DNA of 64,000 bases, from positions 65,180-129,179 of the forward strand of contig VZSF01007818.1 of the NCBI GenBank assembly GCA_013398295.1. Reading direction: 5' to 3'. Made by a program: the position numbers and the translations under genes. Shown here one piece after another: positions 13,501 to 23,849 of this stretch. The stretch is from Chionis minor. Taxonomy: Eukaryota; Chordata; Aves; Charadriiformes; Chionididae. The first letter of the stretch is position 1, and every line of letters starts with the position of its first letter. A model generated the notes under the pieces. It was not told where the DNA came from. It saw only the letters and a program-made list of their open reading frames with translations, and made no database searches.

Positions 13501-15599
13501 ACAGTGATGACTAGGAAACTTGCATTGTAACTGCTACTAGAGAAAGGTAAAGGCTTGATGGCGTCCCAAGAAAATCCAGGTATGTGGAGGGATGTGTAGG
13601 CAAGGAACATGCACTGATTGAAGAAGAGAGGAGGCACGTAAAAAGCTATCCGCATCCAGCATGTCCATCAAGTTGTGAAGTGGGTGGTTTGAAGGGTGAA
13701 AAGGAGTAGGAGCGAAGAAACGGCTGCTATATCAAGAGATTATTTTAATTTGCCTGGGTCTGTGTATCCAGTATCTCTGTCTAGACAGTCATCTTTGGAA
13801 TCTGCAGTAGATCCTTTTTTCTTTTGTATTTTGTTTCTCCTTCCAGGAAGCTTTTTTTAAATACAGAAAAAGTCAGGTGATCACTCAAACCAAGGAAATG
13901 ATCTTTTTGGAAAAATGCCAAATGCTGGTATGCTTTGGACAAATCTCTTCATTTGAATCAACACTTTTAGAGGATTTTGTTGAAATCTGACAAACTGGGA
14001 CACTGAAGATTATTGTTTAGGTACATTTAGGCTCCTAATAGAACAAAAGCGAATGCTCTGGTCTTATGTAGGAAGGTACTTCATTTGGAAAAATGTTTTG
14101 CCATTAGTAGGTATCATTACTTGCCAGAAAGCATTGACTATTTATTTGCTATTCTAGCCCTTTCGTGGGAAGTAATCCAAGGACAAATGCGTACTATTTC
14201 TTCCTGCTCAGATAAGTAGTGGTGAGGTACAGCTGTTGGATTTGTCTCACCAGAATTTAATAATCGTATGCTATCACTCCGGCAGTGTATTGGACTATCT
14301 GAGTAGGAATGAGTTTAGGTTCTCAGTTTAATTTAAAAGGCATTGATGTTTCAGTCTACCTGGTGAGTGTCTGCCCAAAAGCCACAATAGAGCATCTCCC
14401 TGAAAGCCTGAATTGACTTGTTAAACAAATACAAATTACGCTTGGTCAAACTCTTCTCCTCTTTCTTTGTTTGAGGAGATTTTTAACCTGAGAAAGATAT
14501 GCGTTTGCTGCCAGTCAGTAGGAACTTTAATGGACTGTGTGCAAGAACAGGAAAAACCTGATTATTAGCCTGGATGAACCTGAACCCATAAATTCCTCCC
14601 AGTGTCCAGGAAATGAGCCCCAAAGCAAACAGTTTTCTGGACTGCAATATGGAAGTGATCATATTTCAGCATTCTAATATTCACAGTAATGCAATCCTGT
14701 TGAATGAGCTGGCCTTGCAGACCAGACCACGTTCACTGTGTGAGTTGCAGTGTTTGCTTCAGGACCGTTGGTCTAATGTATCTGGACCAAATGAACTGAA
14801 GTTTCCTTTAGAACGGTTTCTCCAGTCCCAGTTTCGTCATTAAAGCAGATTGGACCTGTACCATGAATTATACATCTGTGCTTTTCCCTTGAGAGATTGA
14901 GATGCCTTGTGGGGTTGTGAGCAACACAGTAATGATGGCTGTTAAAGGAAGTATCTGCATGTAAGCTTCTGACAATTCACTGTTAAGCAGGTGGGAGTTG
15001 ACCAAGAACAAAGCTTTCCCCAGCAAAGTGTTGAAGTAGATACTTCTTCTCAAAGAAGTAGCTGGATTCTGACTTGCCAGGAGTTTTAGAAACTGGTTTT
15101 CAAATATCAGAATGTTTCCAAGGTAACTTCTTTAATCTCCATCTATTCAGATGCTCGCTTGTTTAATACACACGTGATGGGTGTAATCTGCTTTAGAATG
15201 AACAGATGCTCCTGCTAACCGTGGGTTTCTAGAATAAGCTCTTGAAGGTGAGAACTTGCCTTGGCCTTGCATACCTTACAGGGCAACAGCACTTAGATGA
15301 TATTTCATGATTATTGATTCCTTTTGTTCCCTGCGCTGGGTGTGTGATTGGTCAAGGACTCTGCATCCTGTTTCTTGAGACTGAGGAGCTGCTGTCTTTG
15401 GTGTTATAGATGCTTTCAGGACTTCAAAGCACGAAGGATTTTGCAGTTTTGGAATAAATATCTCAGAAAACTGAGAAGGAAAAATTCGTAGTTGAATAAA
15501 CAAATACTTTGTTTTCCAATGACTCCTCATAAGAAGGATCTGAGGAAGCTGTACATCACTGGATTAAATGTCAAGAATGAAAAATAAGGGTAGTAGGGA

Positions 15600-15790
15600 G
15601 GGGAGCAAGAGTCGCTGTGATTATGCAGCTGCGCTCTGTCCTGTCAGCTCTTCTGCGCTCGCTCCGCGGAACAAATGAGCGCGTGGGGGATGCATAACAT
15701 CAACAGAACAAAGCCCGGGAAATCCCAAAGCAACTGCCCTGAGTCCTGGCGACCGTCAAAGAAATCTATCCTCCTGCAGGCTTTGATGGG
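15600..15790. promoter_or_regulatory. CpG-enriched non-coding block, possible enhancer
   Basis: In an otherwise CpG-poor intron this block has a cluster of CpGs (cgctcgctccgcgg, gagcgcgtg, cccggg). It also has strings resembling known binding sites: AACAAAG (SOX/TCF-like), CTTTGATG (TCF-like) and ATGCATAA (homeodomain/POU-like). There is no ORF or splice structure. A regulatory role is inference from composition only. Confidence 0.25.
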
Positions 15791-16417
15791 CTGTCATAGC
15801 TTGACTAACTTGCATCTGTAGCACAATGCTGTTACTGCCTCGATCTTGTCTGCGCTGCGAAGTGACTGAGAAAATTGAGTTCTGAATCCATCTTCCTTTG
15901 CTCAGTCTTTCTTTGTTTTGGTTTTATTAGTATGGGAGATGAAAGACGGACCCTGAGGATTTTAGTACTAGGTAATTTAAAGGCTGTTTTTATTCCTGGG
16001 ATGGTAAAGCGGAAGAATGAAATGTACATAGGAAATGGGTAAATCTGCCGCTTCAGCATGAACTAGAGGGAATGAATGCTGGCATGGCTTTAGATAAAAA
16101 TAGGTTTTGGGATACCCAAATCTAGACTTTACTCTTAATAGTACTCTAGATAGTATCCGTTTCTGTGAGGAGTAAGTGCCTTCTCAGGGTTAGGGCTGGA
16201 CGTGAACCAAGCTTCCAATTCTTAATCAAAGGAGAGCAAGCTTGGTATCTCTGTCTTGATGGTGACACTGAAAGCATTACCTATGTTCATTAGAGGCTTA
16301 AAAGTAAAATCTTTGTATCGCCAAATCCTTTTATCTGTAAAATCTAGTATTTGTTTTCTTTAATTTTTAAAGAGACTGAGCATGGAAGTGAATATCCTCA
16401 CTCTTGGTATGGTCATA

Positions 16418-16450
16418 CACACCCACACCCCCCCACACCGCCCCCCCTTA
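16418..16450. repeat. C-rich low-complexity run
   Basis: The sequence is an (AC)/(C)n mixture, 'cacacccacacccccccacaccgcccccccttac'. It is a degenerate CA/CCCA simple repeat. Confidence 0.85.
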
Positions 16451-17100
16451 CTTTATGGGTTGTTTTGTAAGGTGACTTATGACTTACTCTGTAGTGAAGA
16501 ATGCAAGTAATAGCCTTGCCTTTATTTCTCATGCACGTATAAAAGGAAGCACAATAATTGCAGAAGCTAAATTCAATTTTGGAGCTGTGGAACCTGCCCA
16601 GTACCATTTGGAATAGATCAACCACTTCTGGTGGAGTTGGGAAAATGTTAAATCTGTATTCTTCCAGTTGGAACAAAAAAGGCTACCGCTACCCCCTTGA
16701 AGCTGCGGAGACTTCAGTGGAATGCTGAATTTTTTGCTTTTCTTGGGTGAAAATACTTTCAATATGTGGCATGTCTCATTCTTTCTTGCAGATCTGCCGT
16801 TAGAACTTTCAGTGTGAGGTCAGTTCCACCAGGAAGGTTTAAAACCCCCTAGATTTTACTTTTATACAAACTGTTGAGTTCATGGGTGTAGAAATAGGAA
16901 TGTAAAGCAAGTCCTAACCTTCTCTGGTGCTGAGCATCTCTTGGCACTTTCATAAGCATCTGGCTTGACGTCCTGACATAGATCCAAGTTGAATGTTTCA
17001 CACAACAGCAATAACTATCAACCACTGTGGCTTCCCAAACACCGTGAAGATCCCTTCTTCCATCCAAGTTCATCAATTGTTGTTATTCCTTTCTCCTGTT

Positions 17101-17330
17101 AGCCCTCCCGTGTGCCGCGAGCTGCTTAGTAGGTGCGGCCGCTGCAGGCACAGGAGAGCTGAGGGAGGTGTGATGTCTGGGGGTGAGGTTTTTTAATATA
17201 TAGGCGATTTATTCCACCAAAAGCCTTGATCACCCGCCGTCCTTATGGGGAGTGGGGGCGGGGGCTGCGCGCAGTGGGGCGCAGGCGCGGTGGGAGGGCG
17301 CTGTCCGTGGTGCTGAGGCCGCCCAGAGCC
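17101..17330. promoter_or_regulatory. Small CpG cluster, candidate alternative promoter
   Basis: By hand count there are about 17 CpGs in 230 bases, 11 of them in the last 110, in a background where CpG is rare. The block includes a NotI-type gcggccgc and an uninterrupted GC-rich core (gggggcgggggctgcgcgc). A TATA-like ttttaatatata lies at about 17192-17203, just before the densest part. It is 6.5 kb upstream of VOPP1 exon 2 on the same strand, so it could be an alternative VOPP1 promoter or the start of a non-coding transcript. No convincing first coding exon is present. Promoter status is inference. Confidence 0.4.
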
Positions 17331-17420
17331 TCTTTTTTTTCCCCCCCCCCCCTTCCCTTTTTTTTTTTGTTTTGGGGTTGTGGGTTTTTGCTTTTTTTAT
17401 TTCTTTTTTCTTCCCCTCTC
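17331..17420. repeat. Long polypyrimidine low-complexity tract
   Basis: The plus strand is almost pure pyrimidine: a T8 run, about C12, ccttccc, about T11, and then T/G-rich and C/T-rich sequence up to cccctctcccc. It abuts the CpG cluster. The hydrophobic ORFs translated across it are artefacts of the T-runs. Confidence 0.85.
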
Positions 17421-17507
17421 CCCATAGGAGGCTGATGAAAGGATTCTATTCAATTGCAATTGTATCGTTCTGGGACTGAAACGCATTTTCAATTTGCTGC
17501 ATAATGG

Positions 17508-17605
17508 ACCAAAAAAAAAAAAAAGAGAGAAAAAAGTTCAGGCTTCTGAAATGAAATCACATGGAAGGGATATTTGTGTGGGGGTTTTTGTGGTTTTTTT
17601 TTTTT
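17508..17605. repeat. A-run and T-run pair
   Basis: An A14 run followed by gagagaaaaaag sits near 17511-17536, and a T15 run near 17593-17607. They are simple homopolymers. The A-run alone is not evidence of a retrocopy, because no gene-like sequence precedes it. Confidence 0.7.
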
Positions 17606-18945
17606 TTCCCCTCTGTGGGAAAGGTTAATAGATCTAAATGTAAAGTAATGCTTTGTGATGGGAGGCTATCTACCGCTAAACCCGTGTTAATTCTAAATAA
17701 AAACATGATGATTAATGCATGTGCTCTGAGCACCAGAAGAACTAATAAGAATTAGCTGCTTGTGCTATTTTTTAGGTTTTTTTTTTTTTCCTGATGCAAA
17801 ACACAGACTGATTAATTCAAGGTGGAAAAGTTATGTCTTTTAAGAATTCTATATGGGAAATACTGCCTTTTTTTCTTAAAGAACAGCCAGAAAGACTGGC
17901 CAGAAAAAAATCCGTCTGAAATGTCTAAAAATCATTCTTTACACTATGAGTTATATGACTTTGTGGGCTTGGTCTTGATGAAACAACTGTATATCTGGAA
18001 TACTATTTGTTCCATTTACTGTTACATGGGAGGGAAAACTTGGTAAAGGATCAGCATCCCATTATATAAGTTTCCCACTGTTTCCTCATTACCTTGGGAA
18101 ATAAAAATACCTTAACATAATCCTGTTTTTTAGTAAGAGCTGCTCCTGTTTTTTGTGACAAGCGTATTTATTGAAATCACTGGTAACACGGCTTGCAAGC
18201 TCAGTTTCTCAGAATAGTTTGGAGATGCATTACTTTTACCCTCAACTGTTAGCATCAGCAGGGAAGAAGTAGGGATGAATTTTGATGGATTCAGGCAAGA
18301 CTAAAGCAAAATGTATTTTCTGTAGTAAATTGTTTTCACCCTTAGGCTGCAATTTTCAGCTTCAGTATATGTTGTCTCTTAACTCTAATGGATGATATTT
18401 TGCCCTTTTCTTGGTTATAGAAAAGCGGTATGCTCATATTCTTGTCTGTGCAAATCCAATCTTTCAAACTTGCAGCATGCAGAAGTCCTCCTGATTTCAG
18501 CACACCCTGTACTCTCTAATGAGCGGCTTGTATCTCATAATGCTTTCAGCTCTTGTCTAGGCACTGAAATGGATAGTGTTCTGAAAACCGATACAATTTT
18601 AAAGGTCAGATCCTATAAAACATTGTGATTCTTAGCCAATAATGTGCCTTCTGGAACTGATTATTTAGTCTGGACTTGCACTGTAGACCATCCCTTCCTG
18701 TTGTCTGGGCTCCATCAAGTACTTGCCAGGTGCAGTGACCATTAAAACTGAAGAGATTTGTGCGGGTGAGTTTTGCAAGAGGCCTTCTGTAATGGAGGCA
18801 GCAGGCATAGTCAGTTGTTTCTCAGATGCTGTGGAGCCATATGGTCAGAAAGGTGGTGTCCTTCTGACTTCCTTGACTACTAGTTTGATCTAGCTGTGTG
18901 AAATAGAGTTCTGGGTATATGTTGGAATAAGATTGTGTGTTGCTC

Positions 18946-19178
18946 AGAAATCACAGAATCACAGAATGGTAGGGGTTGGAAGGGACGTCTGGAGATCATC
19001 TAGTTCAACCCCCCTGCCAAAGCAGGGTCACTTATAGCAGGTTGGACAGGAACGCATCCAGGCGGGTTTCGAATATCTCCAGAGAAGGAGACTTCACAAC
19101 CTCTCTGGGCAGCCTCTTCCAGTGCTCTGTTACCCTCAAAGTAAAGAAGATTTTCCTCATGCTGAGGCAGAGGTCATG
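18946..19178 (-). mobile_element. CR1 LINE 3'-end fragment (5'-truncated)
   Basis: The plus strand reads as the antisense of an avian CR1 tail. It starts with the duplicated octamer atcacaga/atcacaga, then aatggtaggggttggaaggg, then tctggagatcatctagttcaa, then ccccctgccaaagcaggg. It ends with the conserved cctctctgggcagcctcttc and caaagtaaagaagattttcctcatg blocks. The element is therefore inserted on the minus strand with its 3' end on the left. It is 5'-truncated, which is usual for CR1, and encodes no intact ORF. The family call is strong. The subfamily is not assigned. Confidence 0.95.
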
Positions 19179-21159
19179 ATGAGGTCTTGTTCTGTGTCTT
19201 GGGTACTTTTAACTCTCTCATCCTGTTCATCTATGAATTAATCCTAGTATAGCCTCAGAGGCTGTAGCCACAAGAATGACACTTGGATCAACTTGCGTCA
19301 TACTAACGCATAGCATATACCCAGCTGAATGGGAGGTAACGGCCACTAAGCGGGTCATCCCAGAATACTAGGAGCCATTTCTGTCCTATCAGTATGGCAG
19401 GTCACTTGTACATAACTGCTTTTTTTCCTTCTGAGTCTACCTATTTGGATCCTTATAACTGTAACACATAATGGAAATTGTATGTTGTATCTAGCTTTTT
19501 GCCTGAGTAAAAAGAAAGAGCGTCACCCTTGGTTGCTGATAACTGATAGGGTTTCATTGACTTTGTGCTTGATAGCAGGCCTGTGCCTCCTACAGAATCT
19601 AGCTTTGAGCAGATGTCACAAGCTCGCTCTGAATGCCCCTTAAGCATACAAATAGCAATTGCCCTCCCCCTGCCCTCCACAAACACATCCATCCACAGCA
19701 GCCTGCTTTTTTCATTGGTGCCCATTACAAAAAAGGACTGTACTCATATTGGAAAGTATTTACTATCTGCAGATGGGGCTGTAATTGTTTTTACTTTTTT
19801 ATTATTAATTTCCAAACTTCCAATAAAAGCCTGGAGCATGAATCCACCACTCCCTTGATTGCAAAGAGTAATTAATTAATCAGATCTCTTTTCTTTTTAT
19901 TATCCTGTGGACTGAAAGATAATGATGTGCAATGTGGAGGATATTCCTGCTAGAGATAGTATTTCTGCAGATCCTGCAAAGCATAACTAATGATCTGTAG
20001 CGTACCATCCGACATTCAGGGAGCAGGCTGCCTGCTCTATCTTCCCCCACACCACGTGCATACATATGTTCTTGTGTTCTGTATTTTATGGTGTGATCGA
20101 AACCAGTCTTTGGTTGATGTTTTAGTAACTTCTCTTTCTCATTGTTCTTACTAGCGGCAGTAGCATTTGCAATTTCAATCTGCGGCAGGAAGCACGTTTC
20201 CTTTCTTAAAGGAAATCTGAATGAATTTAGAGGCCACAGAAAAGGACGGCTTGCAGTTTGTGTTGCTGCAGTCTGTCAAAGAAAACAGGCTACAAGACAG
20301 ATGCTGATTTATTCAAAAACAAACAGAAACCCAAGTCTTTCTTCTCTTTCTAAATACACAGTCTTAAGGAATGTGTTCAAGCATCTGGCTAATTCACATA
20401 CCATTAATTCTCTAAAGATTACATATGCACACCCAATTAGACCTGCATCATTTATTTAAAAAATGAATGTATTATTGTATTTATATTTTATAGCTATGCC
20501 AAATTGTTAAAGGACATAGAAGGAGGAATTTTATAAGCAAAATGTTCAGAGTCCTTCTCCTAGAAAAGTTGAAAGCATCAATAGGGCCATACCTAAGCTT
20601 AGTTTGAAAACCGTAAACATGCTTTTTTTGCTATTAGTGAATGGGTAAATGGCTTTTTAAAGACCTGAACAAACGCTTGTTAGAAACTCCGCGATACAGC
20701 CTGTCTTTGTACAGGAGCTAGCGGAGTGGGCTCCAGCCCTGATGTCTGAGGTCCTTTTGTATTGCAGTAATACAAGTAATCTTCCCTTTGTGTTTGTTTT
20801 GTGGACTGCAGTGAGTTGCTGCCAGATGAGGTTTCTTGAGGGTTTAATAGTCTTAAACAACTACATCATCCTCCAAAGGCTCTGTGAGGATGAGAGCCTG
20901 ATGCTGATGGCATATGTCCCATCTCCCACTTGTGTGGCTCTCCACCAGCTTAACGAAGAGGCCAGTACCACTCAGAAGAGTGATTTGGATCTTGGCAAGA
21001 GACAGATGATTGTAGCCTGCTTCAGAGGATGTGTGTGGGATGGGAAAAACTAATCCGTGCCCTGACTACCCTGTTCATCTCTCTGGTACCCGAGTGCTAA
21101 AGAGGCTCACATCCTTATAGACAATGCCATTCTTGTCTTATTCTTAGCAGTCTGTTCCT

Positions 21160-21400
21160 GCGAGGTCTGCTAACCAGCAGCAGACACGGTGGTTAGTAGC
21201 CGCCTGCTCATTGTCGGGGTTTACTGGCATAAAGTTGTTATGGAGATGGGTAGGAGTTCTAACCGAGCAGGGACCGCAGCGGTTCACCTGGTGCGTGTAA
21301 ATCTATTTAACGTGTCATGTGAATCAGATCCGGCTGTGCCGCTCACATCTGAGGTCCGCTTGCTCGTTTGCCTGATTCCCGTGTAGGAGAGCTGAAAAAC
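21160..21400. promoter_or_regulatory. CpG-enriched non-coding block
   Basis: This block has more CpGs than its surroundings (agccgcctg, gtcgggg, aaccgagc, gaccgcagcggttc, atccggctgtgccgctc, gtccgcttgctcg). It has no coding or splice signal. It may be a regulatory element or simply a local composition fluctuation. Confidence 0.2.
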
Positions 21401-22462
21401 TGCCAAGCGGTATTCATGGCACTGTGATATTTAAAAAAGGCAGGATTGGGATTGGTACCTGCTCTTCCAGGGCCCATATAAAAGCAAAGTCTGGGCACCA
21501 AAGGATTTTTAGCGCAGGTATATAAGCCCTGTAAACTACAAGGAACTGTTCCTTGCAAAACTTTCCTAGGCTGGAGCTTTTCGTGTGACAGCAGTAAGCA
21601 TATCAGCTGCCTGAAACAGAGATTTGCTAAGAGGCAGAAACAGAAATCTTACAGCTTGGGAGATGTGGGAAGGAGGAATCTTCCCAACTCATTTTAGAAC
21701 TTGTAAAGCAGATTAAAATACAGGGAGGAGGGTGAGCAGAATGACTGCTGAATATAAATGTCTCCTTTACGCTTGTAAAGGATATGCAGGCTCCACGTGC
21801 TTAGAAGCATTGCTGGGAAAGCATCAATTAAAATGCTTGAATCTGACGAAGGCTTTAAGGCTACTGAGGTAAACGGTGAGTCATGTTGGATGAGAAGCAG
21901 GAAGGAAAAGCATCTAACGGTGTACACCCCAGCTGGACTCTTGAAATGAGGCTTCCCAAGGGATCAACCTGCAGTCAGTGGGATTTTAGCTAGGGCCTCC
22001 TGATCCACAGCCTTCAAAGGCAAAGAGCCAAAGTGTGTTTCACTGGCTTGGCAGCCAACCTGCTGGGTCTACAGTGCATATATGTTTGCGGAGTGTTGTG
22101 GGGAGAAACTTGGCATATTTCTAATTTTAGAGTAAAAGGAAACAGCAAGCTGATGAACAGATTCAGAAGGAAGGGTTATGAAGTTGAAAGCTTTGAAGGA
22201 GGGGGACGGAAAGAGGGAATAGGTCAAATGTAGAGACAGATCTTTGAACACCAATTGCTCCAGCAGCAGCTACAGAGACCTCCTGCATATACTGCCTCGA
22301 CCGTGGCATCAGTTTGAGAGGGGAACAAGGCTTCCACTGTGTTTATCCCAAGGAAAAAAGCTCCAGTCCTTTCAGCAGAAGCTAAAGCTTGTGCATCTTG
22401 AAGGTTGGTGTGAGCCTTTTGTATTAGTGGAAAGGCCTGATTGCACGCCATCAAAAGCGTCT

Positions 22463-22480
22463 TCTCCTCCTCCTCCTCCC
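22463..22480. repeat. (TCC)n microsatellite
   Basis: About six TCC units run into a C-run. It is a simple trinucleotide repeat. Confidence 0.85.
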
Positions 22481-23790
22481 CCCGTCTCCTATATTGCTCC
22501 TAAGAATTTAATCCATAGCAGTTTGTCTTCATGGGCTGTAATTGATCTGTCTGTGATTTAGCTCATCAGATGCTCATTAAAGAGCTTGCAGCCTTTCTTA
22601 TTCATGAGGAGTGAGAGTCTGGGATCTAAAAACACTTTGTCTTTGTCTTAACTGGATTCATTTAGTATTCTGGGATTCAAGGAAGCTAATAAACTTATAT
22701 GAGCTATTATTTAAAGGTGAGCTGCCAAGTGAACATGAAGGATGATCCAAGCACCATGGGTGTGCTGAGGGTTCTCCAGCGTCGGGTGTCAGGTGTGAGC
22801 AGCAGAGGGAATTGTTGCTAAAACCTCGGCGAGCTATTCCTCACTGCTCTGTGGAGAGTGTCCCGCCATGCCCTGGCCATGCGCGGTCAGATAATGCAGC
22901 TTGCAGTGGAGCTCCTGGAGCTATGTCTATGGCCAAAATGGCATTTTACGCTAGCAATGTCAGCGGGATACACAGAAATATTTTGTGCGTTGTATACAGA
23001 GTATGGGCTTGACATCTGGTTTTCTTTTTTAAGCGCTGCTATTGTTCTGAGCGGCTGTCTGTACTCTGGCAGTGCCTGTAACGATGTGCGCTTCCCACGT
23101 TGCCTGCACACACACACTGAGAAACGGCCTGTCACCAGCCTTTAACAAGAATATGCTGGCAATCTGCAAAAGAGAACAATACCCCTGGGCTACAGAAAGC
23201 AGTTTCCTTTCCCTGGTACTTTAATGAACACTTGAGATATTTCCAAGCTGTAGGAAGAGGAGATGGGATGGATGGATTCTCTGTTCTGCTCCTTTCCGAG
23301 ACTGGCTCCGCACCCCAGAGACTTCCAGAAAGATGAATAAGTCCCTCAATTATTGTATTTACTGTGCAGTCATACCCATAGTGTCATCTAACCGGTTATG
23401 CCTTGGGGGTCTTTTAAGAGGCTACAACCACAATGGGCTCTTAAGTTCACTGTGGCCTTTCAAAACAGCAGTTCTGCTAGGGAACATGTGCAGCTGGATC
23501 CTGTGCCTGCATCGAATGTACCCAATTTGTTCGTGAATCATGGGAAGCTATGGAGCCCCACAGGCAAAGCCCTGCATGAGGGATCTGAACCCTGGCAGGG
23601 CACACTGCCATGCACGTGAACTCACTTGCCAGTTGCTGTGTGTATCGAGATTGGGAAATCTTTCGGAATATAAACCTTTTCTAATTGCTCAAAGTCACGG
23701 TAAAGTATTTATAAATACTTTATGCTTGTGTTTATAATTGTACCTTGTCCTTCGTAAATATTAATACCAGATTTTTTCTTTCTTTTGTAG

Positions 23791-23849
23791 TGTACAGAGG
23801 CGAAAAAGCATTGCTGGTACTTTGAAGGATTATATCCTACATATTATAT
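23791..23849 (+). CDS. VOPP1: VOPP1 coding exon 2 (first exon in window)
   Basis: The exon encodes CTEAKKHCWYFEGLYPTYY plus two bases of an Ile codon. It is preceded by a clean polypyrimidine tract and AG (ttttttctttcttttgtag) and followed by a consensus donor, gtaagtag. In VOPP1 (vesicular overexpressed in cancer prosurvival protein 1, also ECOP/GASP), this is the start of the luminal cysteine-rich segment just after signal-peptide cleavage. The exon begins in phase 0 and ends in phase 2. The split Ile codon is completed exactly by exon 3, which supports both boundaries. The residues match the human protein from memory almost perfectly, so the identity is firm. VOPP1 is a small single-pass membrane protein of endosomal/lysosomal vesicles, reported to bind the WW domains of WWOX. 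Confidence 0.95.

Larger units (their letters stand above)
1..23790 (+). other. VOPP1: Putative VOPP1 intron 1 (5' part of locus), non-coding
   Basis: No exon could be recognised in this stretch. It precedes the first identifiable VOPP1 exon, which starts in phase 0 directly after a polypyrimidine tract and AG. The missing upstream exon should encode the start codon and signal peptide, about 20 residues in the human protein. I looked for an ATG followed by a leucine-rich stretch and a GT donor and found none, so exon 1 probably lies left of the window. The stretch is G/T-leaning on the plus strand with many T-runs, consistent with plus-strand transcription. It contains the CR1 copies, a CpG cluster at 17.1-17.3 kb, and the tandem and simple repeats listed separately. 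The remaining sequence shows only short chance ORFs. The intron assignment is inference. Confidence 0.6.

Noticed and set aside
17040..17168. Plus-strand open frame with a hydrophobic stretch (LLLALPCAASCLVGAAAAG) ending in GAG/gtgtga, considered as VOPP1 exon 1
   Set aside because: The frame is closed upstream by TGA and contains no ATG, and the residues do not resemble the known VOPP1 signal peptide.
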